Notes: generated by a model not told the origin, from the sequence alone. A stretch of DNA of 64,000 bases from a halophilic archaeon SHRA6 (GCA_005239175.1 SOPS01000001.1:434001-498000), one strand, 5' to 3'. Numbered from the stretch's first letter, positions 1 to 9,569 are shown. Made by a program: numbers and translations.

Positions 1-2
1 CG

Positions 3-149
3 ACGGCGATCGACGACGAGATCCGTCAACTCTACGAGCGCTATCAGGCAGCCGAGAGCGACGCCGAACGTCGCGAGATCGCCCTCGAGATGGGGGCGCT
101 CGACGGACGCCGCCACGCGGAAATATACGAAGCACTCGAAGACGAGTGA
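3..149 (+). CDS. C-terminal fragment of an unidentified protein (runs off window start)
   Basis: An open frame enters from the left edge and stops at TGA 147-149, giving about 48 residues rich in Glu, Asp, Arg and Ala with a helical appearance and ending in LEDE. I do not recognise the family. The strongly acidic composition fits a haloarchaeal cytoplasmic protein. The true start lies outside the window. Confidence 0.6.
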   Translation, partial: TAIDDEIRQLYERYQAAESDAERREIALEMGALDGRRHAEIYEALEDE

Positions 150-247
150 GCAGGATTGTGTCGGCCAGTGCGTGAGGGCTCGTTTCGACGGGTGGCGACA
201 CCGCTGGATCGACCTGTTTTTGCATACTGACTGATAGCCAGGGCGTG

Positions 248-361
248 ATGGATCGCGATCGCTGGCTGTTGTTGGTGCCCGAGCCGGTTCGGCGGCTGCC
301 TGCCGATCTGGCAGCGACGATCGGGCTGAAGCGATCGTTGGCAATACGTGACAATTCTTGA
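248..361 (+). CDS. possible 37-aa small protein
   Basis: A short ATG frame in the 300-base gap between the truncated first gene and the epimerase. It encodes a basic, Leu/Arg-rich peptide beginning MDRDRWLLLVPEPVRR and stops at TGA 359-361. No clear ribosome binding site or conserved motif is visible, and the GC-rich codon pattern could be chance. The rest of 150-451 shows only the AT-richer stretch just before the epimerase start, which probably holds its promoter. Confidence 0.2.
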   Translation: MDRDRWLLLVPEPVRRLPADLAATIGLKRSLAIRDNS

Positions 362-451
362 CGGGAGACACTTAATCGCTTCACAGGAGCACGCGCGGCT
401 GTATCAAATCGTATCAACACACTTAACAAATAGCACCGGTCGATCGTAGGT

Positions 452-1438
452 ATGGACGTTCTCGTCACCGGGGGAGCCGGATTTATTGGTGGCCATCTCG
501 CCGAGCGCTTTGTACGAGATGGACACGACGTAGTCGCCTTGGATAATTTTGAGCCGTTCTACGATGTTGGAATCAAAGAGCATACTGTCGAGGTGTGCCG
601 ATCGGTTGCGGCTGAGTCTGACGGCAGCTACACGCTCGTTAAGGGAGATGTGCGAGACGCGGCCCTCGTCGATCGGTTAGTCGGAGCGGCCTCGATCGTC
701 GTCCACCAGGCCGCACAGGCGGGGGTGCGTGCGAGTGTTGACGAACCGCGGAAGGTCACCGAAATCAATGTCGATGGGACGGTCAACGTGTTGGAGTCCG
801 CAGTTGAGAGTGACACCGATCGGGTGATCATCGCCTCGTCATCATCGGTGTACGGAAAGCCACAGTATCTGCCCTACGACGAGGACCATCCCACCGAACC
901 AGTAAGTCCCTACGGCGTGACGAAGTTGACCCAGGAGCATATGGCACGGGTGTACCACGAACTCCACGGACTCTCGACGGTGTGTCTGCGATACTTCACT
1001 GTGTACGGCCCGCGGATGCGGCCGAATATGGCGATCTCGAACTTCGTCTCACGGTGTCTCAACGACGAACCACCAGTCATCTACGGCGACGGGACCCAAA
1101 CGCGAGATTTCACCTACATTGAGGACGTCGTCGACGCGAACGTCGCGCTGGCTGAATCAGATGTCGCCGCTGGTGAGGTGATGAACATCGGGAGCACAGA
1201 CAATATCGAGATCAAGCGGCTCGCAAAGGTCGTCCGCGATCAGCTTGCACCAGAGTTGGAGTTGGTGTACGAAGCCGCCCGGGAGGCCGACGCACAACAC
1301 ACCCACGCAGGAGTCGAGAAGGCTGGGGAACTGATCGGGTACGAGCCCACTCGATCGATCGAGGAGGGCGTAAGCGAGTTTATCGAGTGGTATCAGGAGA
1401 ACCGCGAGTGGTACGAGCCGCTCGTGCGATCGTCATAG
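452..1438 (+). CDS. NAD-dependent sugar-nucleotide epimerase/dehydratase (extended SDR)
   Basis: A 328-residue extended short-chain dehydrogenase. The N-terminal Rossmann motif GGAGFIGG lies at residues 7-14, a serine-rich SSSSVYG segment precedes the active site, and the catalytic YxxxK is Y154-K158 (YGVTK). The family interconverts NDP-sugars, most often UDP-glucose/galactose or UDP-glucuronate/galacturonate at C4; the exact substrate cannot be read from the sequence. The ATG at 452 follows an AT-rich stretch (about 420-432) at the right distance for a leaderless haloarchaeal transcript. The neighbouring UppP-like gene and the sugar-transfer genes downstream suggest a role in surface glycan precursor synthesis. 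Confidence 0.88.
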   Translation: MDVLVTGGAGFIGGHLAERFVRDGHDVVALDNFEPFYDVGIKEHTVEVCRSVAAESDGSYTLVKGDVRDAALVDRLVGAASIVVHQAAQAGVRASVDEPRKVTEINVDGTVNVLESAVESDTDRVIIASSSSVYGKPQYLPYDEDHPTEPVSPYGVTKLTQEHMARVYHELHGLSTVCLRYFTVYGPRMRPNMAISNFVSRCLNDEPPVIYGDGTQTRDFTYIEDVVDANVALAESDVAAGEVMNIGSTDNIEIKRLAKVVRDQLAPELELVYEAAREADAQHTHAGVEKAGELIGYEPTRSIEEGVSEFIEWYQENREWYEPLVRSS

Positions 1439-1526
1439 CAGGGGCTGGAAAGCCAGGAGCATTGCTTAACGATTGGCGTGACAGACCGTGAGAGCTATCA
1501 CACGCTAGAACAGATCACCGGCCACT

Positions 1527-2369
1527 GTGCTCGCACGAGAAGGGTATTGGGAGCTCGTCGTTGCGATTGCCGCCGGTATCGTCCAGGGTGTGGTCGAATG
1601 GCTGCCAGTCTCCTCGCAGGGAAATCTCTCGTTATTTTTGACGCTCATTGGAACCGCACCGGACGATGCGTTGCAGTTGGCGCTGTTTTTACAATTCGGG
1701 ACAACCCTCTCTTCGGCGGTGTATTATCGATCGGACATCGCAGAGAGCCTCCAAACAGTCCCCAACTGGCGACCGCGGGCGGCGTTCGATGGAGACAACG
1801 CTCTCCCGTCGTTCATCGTCGTTGCCTGTCTGGCAACCGGATTCATTGGCCTGCCACTCTACATCGTCGCGGTTGATTTTGCGAGCGAACTCTCCGGCGG
1901 CGTCTTCATCGCCGCGATCGGCGTCCTGTTGGTGGCGACTGGGGTTGCCCAGATTGTCTCCGAATCGGTCTCGTTGGCCGATCGGCACGAGCCAACCCTG
2001 GTTGATGCAATAGTGATCGGCGGGCTACAGGGACTGGCGATTCTGCCGGGCGTCTCGCGATCGGGGATCACGACAAGCGGATTGATCTTTCGTTCGTATG
2101 AGGCACCGGCAGCGTTTCGGCTCTCGTTTCTGTTGTCGATTCCAACTGGGATCGGTGCGGGGGTGCTCATTCTCGTGACCGAAGGCGGTGTGCCGGGCGT
2201 GGGACTGGCGCCGGCTATTGTTGCACTTGGGACGAGCGCGATCGTCGGCTACGTGACGATTGGGGCGCTTATGCGGATCGTCGAACAGATCCCGTTTTGG
2301 CTCGTCTGTTTCGGCCTTGGCGGGCTTGCGATCGTCGGTGGCGGTGGCGTTGCGGTGTTGACAGCGTGA
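1527..2369 (+). CDS. uppP: UppP/BacA-family polyprenyl-diphosphate phosphatase
   Basis: A 280-residue polytopic membrane protein with both signature motifs of the BacA/UppP family: an E-W-L-P-V-S-S segment at residues 24-30 and PGVSRSG near residues 174-180. Bacterial members dephosphorylate undecaprenyl diphosphate to recycle the lipid carrier; in haloarchaea the carrier would be dolichyl phosphate. The usual His of the SSxGH motif is Asn here (N33), as read directly, so activity may differ from bacterial enzymes. The start is GTG 1527, because an in-frame TAG at 1506-1508 excludes earlier starts. It follows the epimerase after an 88-base gap, consistent with shared glycan-precursor metabolism. 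Confidence 0.85.
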   Translation: MLAREGYWELVVAIAAGIVQGVVEWLPVSSQGNLSLFLTLIGTAPDDALQLALFLQFGTTLSSAVYYRSDIAESLQTVPNWRPRAAFDGDNALPSFIVVACLATGFIGLPLYIVAVDFASELSGGVFIAAIGVLLVATGVAQIVSESVSLADRHEPTLVDAIVIGGLQGLAILPGVSRSGITTSGLIFRSYEAPAAFRLSFLLSIPTGIGAGVLILVTEGGVPGVGLAPAIVALGTSAIVGYVTIGALMRIVEQIPFWLVCFGLGGLAIVGGGGVAVLTA

Positions 2370-2551
2370 GGTTGGCGGTGGCGTAGAAATTGTAGGGATT
2401 TGAGAGGGATAATAATTGAGCGACGAGTTGGTAGGTGTCGACACAGCTCTGTTGGTGTATCAGCATTTCGATTCTCTCGGTTCGTCACTGGTCAGTGCCG
2501 TGTAGTCGGTGCGTTTATCACAGGCCATTACAATCTTCGAATCAGTATCGG

Positions 2552-5392
2552 ATGAGTGCCGAAGGAGACGAGACGCGCGATCGCCGACTGGCGGACCTCC
2601 TGTTTGCGATCGCGGGTGTGGTCGCACTCGGGCTGATCGCGGTGTCGCTGTCGGTATCCGGGGGCGTGTTCGACAGCCCGAGCACCGACGCTGGCCAAGC
2701 AACGATTGGCGGGGAATCCGACGAGCCGTGGCTCACGGACAACCGAACCGGACTTGTTGGTGGGGGGAGTCTTGGGGCCGCAGATCGGAACCCAATCGGA
2801 AGCGGCCTCGACGGCTCCGACAACCCCTTTGCGAGCCGGTCTGACGATCGGCTCTTCACGGTTGAAACAGAGACGCCGACATATTGGCGTGTCGACGGCT
2901 ACGATCGCTACGACAACGGCACGTGGGTCCGAACCGGCTCATACGAGACCTACGACGGCGAGATTTCGCCACGCGGAGCAGTGACGAGCATCGTCAACCG
3001 GAGCGTCCGGCTTGATCGCGACGCAGCAGTGCTGCCGAGCGGCTGGCAGGCCGCCAGCGTTGACATTAGCGCGGGATCGGAGGAAGCAGTTGCAGTCAGT
3101 TCCGAGACGGGCGTTCACACGACACGAGCGGATGCGGTCGGGACAGCGTACACAGTTGAGAACTACTGTTATGCACCCGACGCCGACCGACTCCGCAACG
3201 CCGGCGAATCGTATCCACCGTCGATCGCAGAGCGCTACACGCAAGGAACTGACTCGCTATCTAATCGGACGGTCGAAGTGAGCGACGAGCTAACCGCCGA
3301 TGCGAATTCGCCGTACGAGGCGGCAGTGGCGATCGAATCAGGGCTTGCGGAGGACCGCGGCTACAGCCTCGAGACGACCCACGATCCGGGAACTGATCCG
3401 GTTGATTCGTTCCTCTTTGAGACCGAAGCTGGCAACGGCGAGTACATGGCGTCGAGTATGGTGATGTTGCTGCGGGCCCAAGACATCCCCGCGCGGTACG
3501 TGACGGGCTATACACCGGGGGCGCAGGTGAGCAATACCACCGATGCGTACGCGGTGTATGAGGTCAATGCCCACGCGTGGGTCGAGGTGTACTTCCCTGG
3601 TCACGGCTGGATTCCGTTCGATCCGACACCAGCGAGCGATCGATTGACCGTCGAGAATACCGCGACAAACACGTCGACGGGTATGTCTGAGACACCAATT
3701 CGACATGCGTGTCCGGTCGATCCAGACGACGATACCGTGGATGAGGACGATCCAGACGAAGGGGCTGGAGACGAGGAGGAAGAGACTGGGAACGAGACTA
3801 GCGAGGATGACGACAATCAAAACGGAGACGAGGAAGCCGCCGATCCGGACAACGGATCGGACGAGGACGGCGTCGACGAACCCGAACCGATCGAGATCGA
3901 ACTTGCTGAGGAGGACCCACAGCCGGGAGAAACGGTCACTGTCCGTGTAACACGTGGGAATGATCCGATCGAGGGTGCAATCGTGCGATTCAACGACGAA
4001 GAAGTCGGGACGACAAACGCGAGCGGCACGGTGCGTGCCACTGTGCCGTACAGCGATCGGCTCGTAGTAACCGTTAGTGTCCCGTCGGAGAACAGCGTTA
4101 GCGGTGGCGCGATCGACGCGCAGACGCAGATTCACACCTGGGATGAGGCCGTCCAGTATCGACTCCATCCACAAGTTGCGGCGAACCAGACATACCAAAA
4201 CACGACACGGACGTATGCGCTTCCGGCGGCGATGGAAGTGCAAGCGGAACCACTCCCACTTATCATCGGTGGGGAACTGACGGTGCAGACAGCCCTCAAC
4301 GACCAACCGCTTGCGGATGCGGCTGTCTTCGTCAACGGTGAGCAAGTGGGTCAGACGGACATGGATGGGAGACTTCGTGTGACGCTTCCGGCGGAGTACG
4401 ACGAGCCACAGGCGACGATTTCGATCCGCCGAGGAGAACTCGAAGCACAGCAAACCCTGCCTGTCGAAGCGCTTACCGTTGAGGCGGCGACCCAACGCGT
4501 GCTCGCGCTGCCGGGACAGACCGTTGCAATGACCGTTTCGGCAGGTGGCGCCCCGATCGAGAACGCGACAATCACAGCTGACGGCGAGCGTATTGGGAGC
4601 ACAGACGCAAATGGAACGGCAGCCGTTCCGGTTTCAGTCCGCCCCGAAACGGCCGTGACTGCAACGTACGCCGGGACGGAGACAACAACACAAGTGGAGA
4701 ATCGGCTGGTATTCGTCGCTGGAATTGTCGCCGTACTGACCGGCATGGTCGTCGGTGGCACAGTGGCTCTCCGACGACGCACGACGGTCGGCGATCGAGT
4801 GCAGGCGGGGTCGACACAGCTGCTGGGACGGCTGCGTCAACGGGTCGTTGATGCACTGTTCTGGCTCAAGCAATTGCCGAGGACCATCGGACCCGACGGT
4901 TCCGGCGGTTCCGCTGGGTTCTGGAGTCGACTCGAAAGCCCACTTGCCGTCGCGAAGCGGCTGTGGGCGCGACGGCCCGATGCGATCGTCGCTTCGATCA
5001 TTGCCGCGATCGCTGGGATGATTGGTGGCGTTCGTGCATTGTTCGCCGGGCTGTGGCGTGGTGGCGGTAGCAGCGACACAGGTGAAGCGTCCGTTGGCGG
5101 TTCGTCAGCATCGGGCGATGACTCATCCCGATCTCGATCGGTACGGCGGATCTGGACGGCGTTCGTCCGGTTGGTAATGCGGCGGATCGACCCGACCCGA
5201 ACGCCCGAGGAGATTGCCTCAGCTGCGATCGAACGTGGCTTGCCTGCCGGACCGGTGAACCGCCTCACTGACTCGTTCCGTGTGGTCGAATACGGACAGG
5301 GAGATCCGGATCGAGAGGCCGAGACAGCGTCAGCCGCCATGACAGAGATCGAATCGCAATCGGATGCTAAAGTGGAGGCGAGAGACACATGA
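2552..5392 (+). CDS. transglutaminase-like membrane protein, catalytic Cys apparently missing
   Basis: A 946-residue protein: one N-terminal membrane helix (about residues 15-36), an extracytoplasmic transglutaminase-like fold (about 240-360), an acidic linker, carboxypeptidase-regulatory/Ig-like repeats, a second membrane helix near 720, and a DUF4129-like C-terminus. His (H341 in NAHAWVEV) and Asp (D357 in FDPTPA) of the triad are present, but the position usually held by Cys is Gly296 (GNGEYMAS), so proteolytic or transglutaminase activity is doubtful. ATG 2552 is preferred; the 39 codons upstream read as non-coding low-hydrophobicity sequence. The stop overlaps the next ATG (ATGA), marking an operon with the DUF58 protein. 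Such clusters with MoxR are widespread; their biochemical role is poorly defined. Confidence 0.85.
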   Translation: MSAEGDETRDRRLADLLFAIAGVVALGLIAVSLSVSGGVFDSPSTDAGQATIGGESDEPWLTDNRTGLVGGGSLGAADRNPIGSGLDGSDNPFASRSDDRLFTVETETPTYWRVDGYDRYDNGTWVRTGSYETYDGEISPRGAVTSIVNRSVRLDRDAAVLPSGWQAASVDISAGSEEAVAVSSETGVHTTRADAVGTAYTVENYCYAPDADRLRNAGESYPPSIAERYTQGTDSLSNRTVEVSDELTADANSPYEAAVAIESGLAEDRGYSLETTHDPGTDPVDSFLFETEAGNGEYMASSMVMLLRAQDIPARYVTGYTPGAQVSNTTDAYAVYEVNAHAWVEVYFPGHGWIPFDPTPASDRLTVENTATNTSTGMSETPIRHACPVDPDDDTVDEDDPDEGAGDEEEETGNETSEDDDNQNGDEEAADPDNGSDEDGVDEPEPIEIELAEEDPQPGETVTVRVTRGNDPIEGAIVRFNDEEVGTTNASGTVRATVPYSDRLVVTVSVPSENSVSGGAIDAQTQIHTWDEAVQYRLHPQVAANQTYQNTTRTYALPAAMEVQAEPLPLIIGGELTVQTALNDQPLADAAVFVNGEQVGQTDMDGRLRVTLPAEYDEPQATISIRRGELEAQQTLPVEALTVEAATQRVLALPGQTVAMTVSAGGAPIENATITADGERIGSTDANGTAAVPVSVRPETAVTATYAGTETTTQVENRLVFVAGIVAVLTGMVVGGTVALRRRTTVGDRVQAGSTQLLGRLRQRVVDALFWLKQLPRTIGPDGSGGSAGFWSRLESPLAVAKRLWARRPDAIVASIIAAIAGMIGGVRALFAGLWRGGGSSDTGEASVGGSSASGDDSSRSRSVRRIWTAFVRLVMRRIDPTRTPEEIASAAIERGLPAGPVNRLTDSFRVVEYGQGDPDREAETASAAMTEIESQSDAKVEARDT

Positions 5393-6123
5393 TCGCTGAG
5401 ATGGGCCTTCGATCGCGGATTATCGGAGCAGTGATACTCGTTCTCCTGGCTGTTGGCGGGCTCGTTGGACTGTTTTCGGGGCCGCTTCCCGGTGCGGTCG
5501 GTGCGCCGATCGCCGCGGCGCTGTCAGTGGTGCCAGGATCGATCGTTCGAGTGCTTGTCGTAGGGCTGTTGCTCGTCGGTGGGCTCTACTACCTTCGAGA
5601 TCGGCCGGGAGACACAGAGCCGCTCGTTCCAGATGGTCGATCGCTGGAACAGCCGCGAAACGCCCCGCAGATTGCCGGGGAACCGTTCGACGACGCGATC
5701 GAGACTGCCGTGCGTGAGATCCGCCTGAAAGGGACGCCAGTCGAAGAGACCGAGCCGTATCGAGTACTTCGATCGCTCGCCGAAGATGGTGTCGCGCTGC
5801 GTCGTGGCTGTAGTGAGACACAGGCAGCAGCGATCGTCGACGATGGGGAGTGGACGGCTGATCCGATCGCGGCGGCGTTTTTAGGGACCGTCGAGTATCC
5901 CGTTCGGTTTCACATGCTTCGGTGGGCCCAGCCGGCGGCGGCCTACGAGCAGGCGATCGAGCAGACAGCTGTCGAAGTGCAACAAATAACCGCCGGGATG
6001 GGTGTCGCGGAGACGGGTGGATCAAGCGGCGAGTGGGCTGGGAGCGATCGCGGTGAGACAGCGAGTGAGGAGTCGGCGGATTCTGCGCAACTGGCGGAGC
6101 CGTCCGTTGGAGGTGACCAATGA
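5389..6123 (+). CDS. small membrane protein of the DUF58/transglutaminase operon (DUF7269-like)
   Basis: A 244-residue protein with two hydrophobic helices near the N-terminus (about residues 8-28 and 44-68), then a soluble domain of roughly 150 residues and an acidic, Ser/Glu-rich tail. It overlaps the preceding transglutaminase-like gene and the following DUF58 gene by 4 bp each (ATGA), so all are translationally coupled. The pattern matches the short conserved haloarchaeal membrane proteins always found in this cluster; I assign the DUF7269 label from memory of the cluster and not from a search. No enzymatic motif is visible. Confidence 0.7.
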   Translation: MIAEMGLRSRIIGAVILVLLAVGGLVGLFSGPLPGAVGAPIAAALSVVPGSIVRVLVVGLLLVGGLYYLRDRPGDTEPLVPDGRSLEQPRNAPQIAGEPFDDAIETAVREIRLKGTPVEETEPYRVLRSLAEDGVALRRGCSETQAAAIVDDGEWTADPIAAAFLGTVEYPVRFHMLRWAQPAAAYEQAIEQTAVEVQQITAGMGVAETGGSSGEWAGSDRGETASEESADSAQLAEPSVGGDQ

Positions 6124-7418
6124 CGATCTCGCGCGCGCTTCGATTCCGAGTTGGGATCGGCGCAGCGTTTGTGCTCGCGGGTGTTGGCGTGTGGTCGGCA
6201 ACGCCAGTACTCGTGGTTGCGGCGATAGCACCACTCGTGTTCGTCGCCTACAGCGCGCTAACGAGCGTCACGCCAGTCGGCGAACACGTGTCGGTAGATC
6301 GGTCCGTAACGCCCGCACAGACGTACCCCGGAGATACCGTGTCGGTGACGCTAACAGTGGAGAACACGAGCGATCGGCCGCTTGTCGATCTTCGCGTTGT
6401 CGACGGCGTCCCAAGCGAGTTGGCTGTGATTGAGGGCTCACCGCGGGCAGCGGTGAGTCTGTCCGCTGGCGAGTCGACGACGATCGAGTACACGCTTCGA
6501 GCGCGCTACGGCGAGTTCGACTTTGCGGCAGTGCGGAGTCAAACACGCAGTCTCGCGGGGACGACCGTGGATACCGCTGAGTTGGAGGCAGATGGCAACG
6601 GACGCGTGGCCGCCAGTCTCGACACCGAGACGTACCCAGTCTCTGAGCAGACGACAGGGATGGCAGGGCTGTTGACGACTGATCGCGGCGGAGAGGGCCT
6701 GGAGTTCTTTGGCATCCGGACGTACCAGCCGGGCGACCCGATCAATCGGATCAACTGGCGACAGTATGCCCGCGAGCGTGAGTTGACGACGGTCGATTAT
6801 CGCCAACAGAACGCGGTCGAGGTCATGTTAGTTGTGGACGCGCGCGAGCCCGCCGGTGTCGCCGCCGAGGCGACGGCTCCGACCGCCACTGAGTTGTGTG
6901 TGTACGCCGCGAACGAACTAGCCTCCGCACTCATGGCCGATCGCAACCGGGTTGGCGTCGCCGTCCTTGGAATCGAGCCCGTGAGTGGGGACGGATCGCT
7001 GGCCTGGGTGCCACCGGGCAACGACAGCTACGTCCGGACGCAGCTGCGGGCGCTGCTCGACGCGGCGGCTGAGACTGTCGAGCCGGGTGCTGTTGGCACT
7101 GCTTCAGAGCCGATCGAGCCGATCGAACTCATCGAGCGAGTTCCGCCACGGACCCAACTGGTGGTGCTGTCGCCGCTGGCCGATCAGTATCCGATCGAGC
7201 TGGTCCGACAGCTTCGCAGCGCTGGGCGATACGTTCAGGTGTACACCCCGGACGTGTTCTCGTCGGGGTCGATCGGCGGCACCGTTGCCCAAACCAAGCG
7301 CGCTCACCGGTTGCTTGCGCTGCGTGGGTCGGGAATCGAGACCGTTGAGTGGGATCCAGACGAACCGCTCGAAGCTGCGCTCACACGCGGTGTACAGCAA
7401 TCGACGGTGCCGAGGTGA
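6120..7418 (+). CDS. DUF58 domain protein with vWA-like fold
   Basis: A 432-residue protein with two N-terminal membrane helices (about residues 10-45), a beta-rich CARDB-like extracellular or periplasm-facing segment, and the DUF58 hallmark around residues 200-225 (YQPGDPINRINWRQYARE). A following hydrophobic strand ending in VVDARE resembles the start of a degenerate von Willebrand A fold. DUF58 proteins are regularly encoded with MoxR AAA ATPases and are thought to be assembled or remodelled by them. Here MoxR lies 4 kb away on the other strand. The 4-bp overlap with the upstream gene and the 6-base gap to the downstream gene support one operon. Confidence 0.85.
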   Translation: MTISRALRFRVGIGAAFVLAGVGVWSATPVLVVAAIAPLVFVAYSALTSVTPVGEHVSVDRSVTPAQTYPGDTVSVTLTVENTSDRPLVDLRVVDGVPSELAVIEGSPRAAVSLSAGESTTIEYTLRARYGEFDFAAVRSQTRSLAGTTVDTAELEADGNGRVAASLDTETYPVSEQTTGMAGLLTTDRGGEGLEFFGIRTYQPGDPINRINWRQYARERELTTVDYRQQNAVEVMLVVDAREPAGVAAEATAPTATELCVYAANELASALMADRNRVGVAVLGIEPVSGDGSLAWVPPGNDSYVRTQLRALLDAAAETVEPGAVGTASEPIEPIELIERVPPRTQLVVLSPLADQYPIELVRQLRSAGRYVQVYTPDVFSSGSIGGTVAQTKRAHRLLALRGSGIETVEWDPDEPLEAALTRGVQQSTVPR

Positions 7419-7424
7419 GTAGAC

Positions 7425-8927
7425 ATGAGTACACTGAATGCTGGAGCCGAGCAAGCCGATCGATCGCCGTGGTACCGCCCGCCAGTCGTCGCTGGGGCGG
7501 TTCCGCCGCGGAGTGCCGCGATCGGCGCGGTCGTGGCGCTCGTTGCGCTTGGAGGACTTGCGGTGGGCAGTGGTGCGCTTGTTCTCGGTGGAGCGGGGGT
7601 AGTTGTGGGGGTGCTCCTTGCAGTCTCGATCGCCGGGGTCGGCCTCGATCGAGCGGGGTATACGATCGTCGGTGGGGTCGGTGTGCTTGTGACGACCGCA
7701 GCGGCGATCGGGCTGCCGCTCTATGGGTTCGTGAGTGATAGTGGTGTGGCCGGTGGGATTGCGCTTGCAGGTGTGTTCGTCGGATTCGGGCTCACGCGGT
7801 TTCGGGTCAACGCCGCAGGCGCTGGGGCAGTCTCGGTGGCGATCGGCTGGCTGCTCCGCGTTGGCTTCGTGCTCGGCGGGCTCGCGATCGCGATTGGGAT
7901 CGTGCGGATCGATCTCATCGCGGTGTTGACGCGGGCTGGGCCAGCAGCGTCGCTGCTTGTGCCTGGCGAGGAAAGCGGGGCGATCGTCGGCTTCGTCGTC
8001 GTCGCGTGGCTCGCACTCGGCGGCATCTGGGCGGTCCTCGTGAGTCTGCCGCCCGCAGAAATCCTGCCGCCGGGCGAACGCGATCGGTATCAACGCGTGA
8101 CGTCGCGGGTACTGTCGGGAGCGGTCGCGGTGCTTGGGTTCGGGTCGATCGCACTCGCGATGGCGGCTGCCGTGACGCGACAGGTCGTTGGGTCGGACGT
8201 GCTCTGGGGGATTGTCACCGCCCCCGGCGTGCGAACCCTGTTGGTTCGGCTTGCGGTGACTGCGGTGGTGATCGCGATTGTGATTCGCGCGGGGCGATCG
8301 ATCGGCGCGTCGTTACTGGTCGGGCAGTCCGCGTGGGTCCGGTCTGTGGTGGTCGTGGTGCTCCCGCTTGGCGTCGCTGGAGTGATTGGCGGTGCGCCAG
8401 CAGTGGCTGCGCTTGGCTCGGCCGGGGGTGTCCCGTCCGGCGTTGAAACGACGGTTGTCCCGCTCGTGGGGACCGCAACGATCGGCGTGGTCGGCGTGGC
8501 TGCGGCGGTGCTGGCTTTGGCGGGCGTGTTGGCGCTGTTGCCTGTGTTGTCAGGCGTTGGGCTTGTCCCGAGTGCGACTGCGGGCCCGCGGATCGCGTGT
8601 GGTGGATTGCTCGTCGGCGCGATCGCGGCCGCGATCGGGGGCGCGGGGACGGTTGCGATTGTTGGCGTCGTCGCAGCTGGCGTTGTCTGGGACGTGACTG
8701 AATACGGGGTTGGAGTGGCTGTTGATCTTGGCGATCACGCAGGTGGCTCGGACAGTGAACTCATCCACGCTGGAGCGAGCGTGGCTGTTGGGCTCGTTTC
8801 GGTCGTCAGCCTCGTGGTGTTTCAGTCGCTACTTAGGGGTGTTGAGGCGGCCCCAGACGGCGCGATCGTGACACTTATGCTCGCGATCGGGGTGGTTGTG
8901 TTGGTGTTTGTTGAGTTGCGTGGGTGA
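7425..8927 (+). CDS. polytopic membrane protein of the MoxR/DUF58 cluster (DUF7519-like)
   Basis: A 500-residue, very hydrophobic Gly/Ala/Val-rich protein with about 12-14 predicted membrane segments and few charged loops. It starts ATG 7425, six bases after the DUF58 stop, and closes the four-gene operon. No catalytic motif is apparent. Haloarchaeal homologues in this genomic position carry the label DUF7519; I assign it from position and character only. A membrane scaffold or channel role within the transglutaminase-like/DUF58 assembly is inference. Confidence 0.72.
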   Translation: MSTLNAGAEQADRSPWYRPPVVAGAVPPRSAAIGAVVALVALGGLAVGSGALVLGGAGVVVGVLLAVSIAGVGLDRAGYTIVGGVGVLVTTAAAIGLPLYGFVSDSGVAGGIALAGVFVGFGLTRFRVNAAGAGAVSVAIGWLLRVGFVLGGLAIAIGIVRIDLIAVLTRAGPAASLLVPGEESGAIVGFVVVAWLALGGIWAVLVSLPPAEILPPGERDRYQRVTSRVLSGAVAVLGFGSIALAMAAAVTRQVVGSDVLWGIVTAPGVRTLLVRLAVTAVVIAIVIRAGRSIGASLLVGQSAWVRSVVVVVLPLGVAGVIGGAPAVAALGSAGGVPSGVETTVVPLVGTATIGVVGVAAAVLALAGVLALLPVLSGVGLVPSATAGPRIACGGLLVGAIAAAIGGAGTVAIVGVVAAGVVWDVTEYGVGVAVDLGDHAGGSDSELIHAGASVAVGLVSVVSLVVFQSLLRGVEAAPDGAIVTLMLAIGVVVLVFVELRG

Positions 8928-9033
8928 GCCGGATCGATCGCGCGTTCACGCTATTTGAGTCCGTGTACAATCTCCGAAGAGCAGTATGAATATAGCTGTA
9001 ATACTTATTCGTTATTACCGCTTGAACGAGGCC

Positions 9034-9324
9034 ATGCCACGTGTCACCACCAAAGGTCAAGTAACCATCCCGAAGGACATTCGGGACGCCCTCGGAATTG
9101 AACCCGGTGATGAGATCGCATTCGAGAAGGTCGACTCTGGGTATAAGATTGCCAAGAAAGAATCAACCACGGCAGACGGAGACGACCCCTTCACAAAGTA
9201 TCGCGGCAGCACAGCAAGCGACGAGACAATGCCAGCGCGGATGCGTCGGCTCCGTGGGGAATATCCCCGCTCTACCGGCGATAAAACCGAAGACGAGTCG
9301 GAGATGAACTGCCCCGGGGCTTGA
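9034..9324 (+). CDS. AbrB/SpoVT-type transcription regulator or antitoxin
   Basis: A 96-residue protein opening with a textbook swapped-hairpin AbrB motif (MPRVTTKGQVTIPKDIRDAL at residues 1-20, then GIEPGDE). The C-terminal half is charged and Arg-rich (DETMPARMRRLRGEYPR), as in VapB-like antitoxins. ATG 9034 is chosen over GTG/ATG candidates at 8986 because the domain starts exactly there; the AT-rich segment 8990-9020 probably contains its promoter. No PIN-domain VapC toxin follows, so it is either an orphan antitoxin or the regulator of the wHTH/nucleotidyltransferase pair downstream. Confidence 0.82.
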   Translation: MPRVTTKGQVTIPKDIRDALGIEPGDEIAFEKVDSGYKIAKKESTTADGDDPFTKYRGSTASDETMPARMRRLRGEYPRSTGDKTEDESEMNCPGA

Positions 9325-9537
9325 GTGGTCAGCGGAAGGTTTGAACGTTCGATCGGCCGGTTGGTTACTTCAAAATTGCAAATCGATGATTCCGTTGCAA
9401 TTGATTCGCTCTCGTTCAGAGAAAGGTACAATGGTTGAGCAGATCACTCTGACCCCGAGGCACTCAGCCTGCTCCGCCTGTATAGTAAGATATAATATAT
9501 AATAAAATATACTATTTGTCTCAAATCAGCCAAGGTG

Positions 9538-9546
9538 TTTAAATAC
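9538..9546 (+). promoter_or_regulatory. TATA box for the wHTH/nucleotidyltransferase operon
   Basis: TTTAAATAC sits about 27 bases before ATG 9570, the normal archaeal TATA-to-start spacing for a leaderless transcript. The preceding 9480-9525 is extremely AT-rich (repeated TATA-like words), unlike the GC-rich flanks. Confidence 0.55.
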
Positions 9547-9569
9547 TTTACGGGCAATTATGAGACAAC

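Noticed and set aside
3338-4495. Long minus-strand ORF opposite the transglutaminase-like gene
   Set aside because: It is the antisense shadow of a well-supported coding frame; its Arg/His/Val-rich translation has no protein-like motif.
7104-8093. 329-codon minus-strand ORF
   Set aside because: A shadow of the DUF58 and membrane protein genes in GC-rich DNA, with composition typical of a reversed frame.
9034-9324. VapB of a VapBC pair
   Set aside because: No PIN-domain toxin follows within 300 bases, so only the AbrB-type protein is called.
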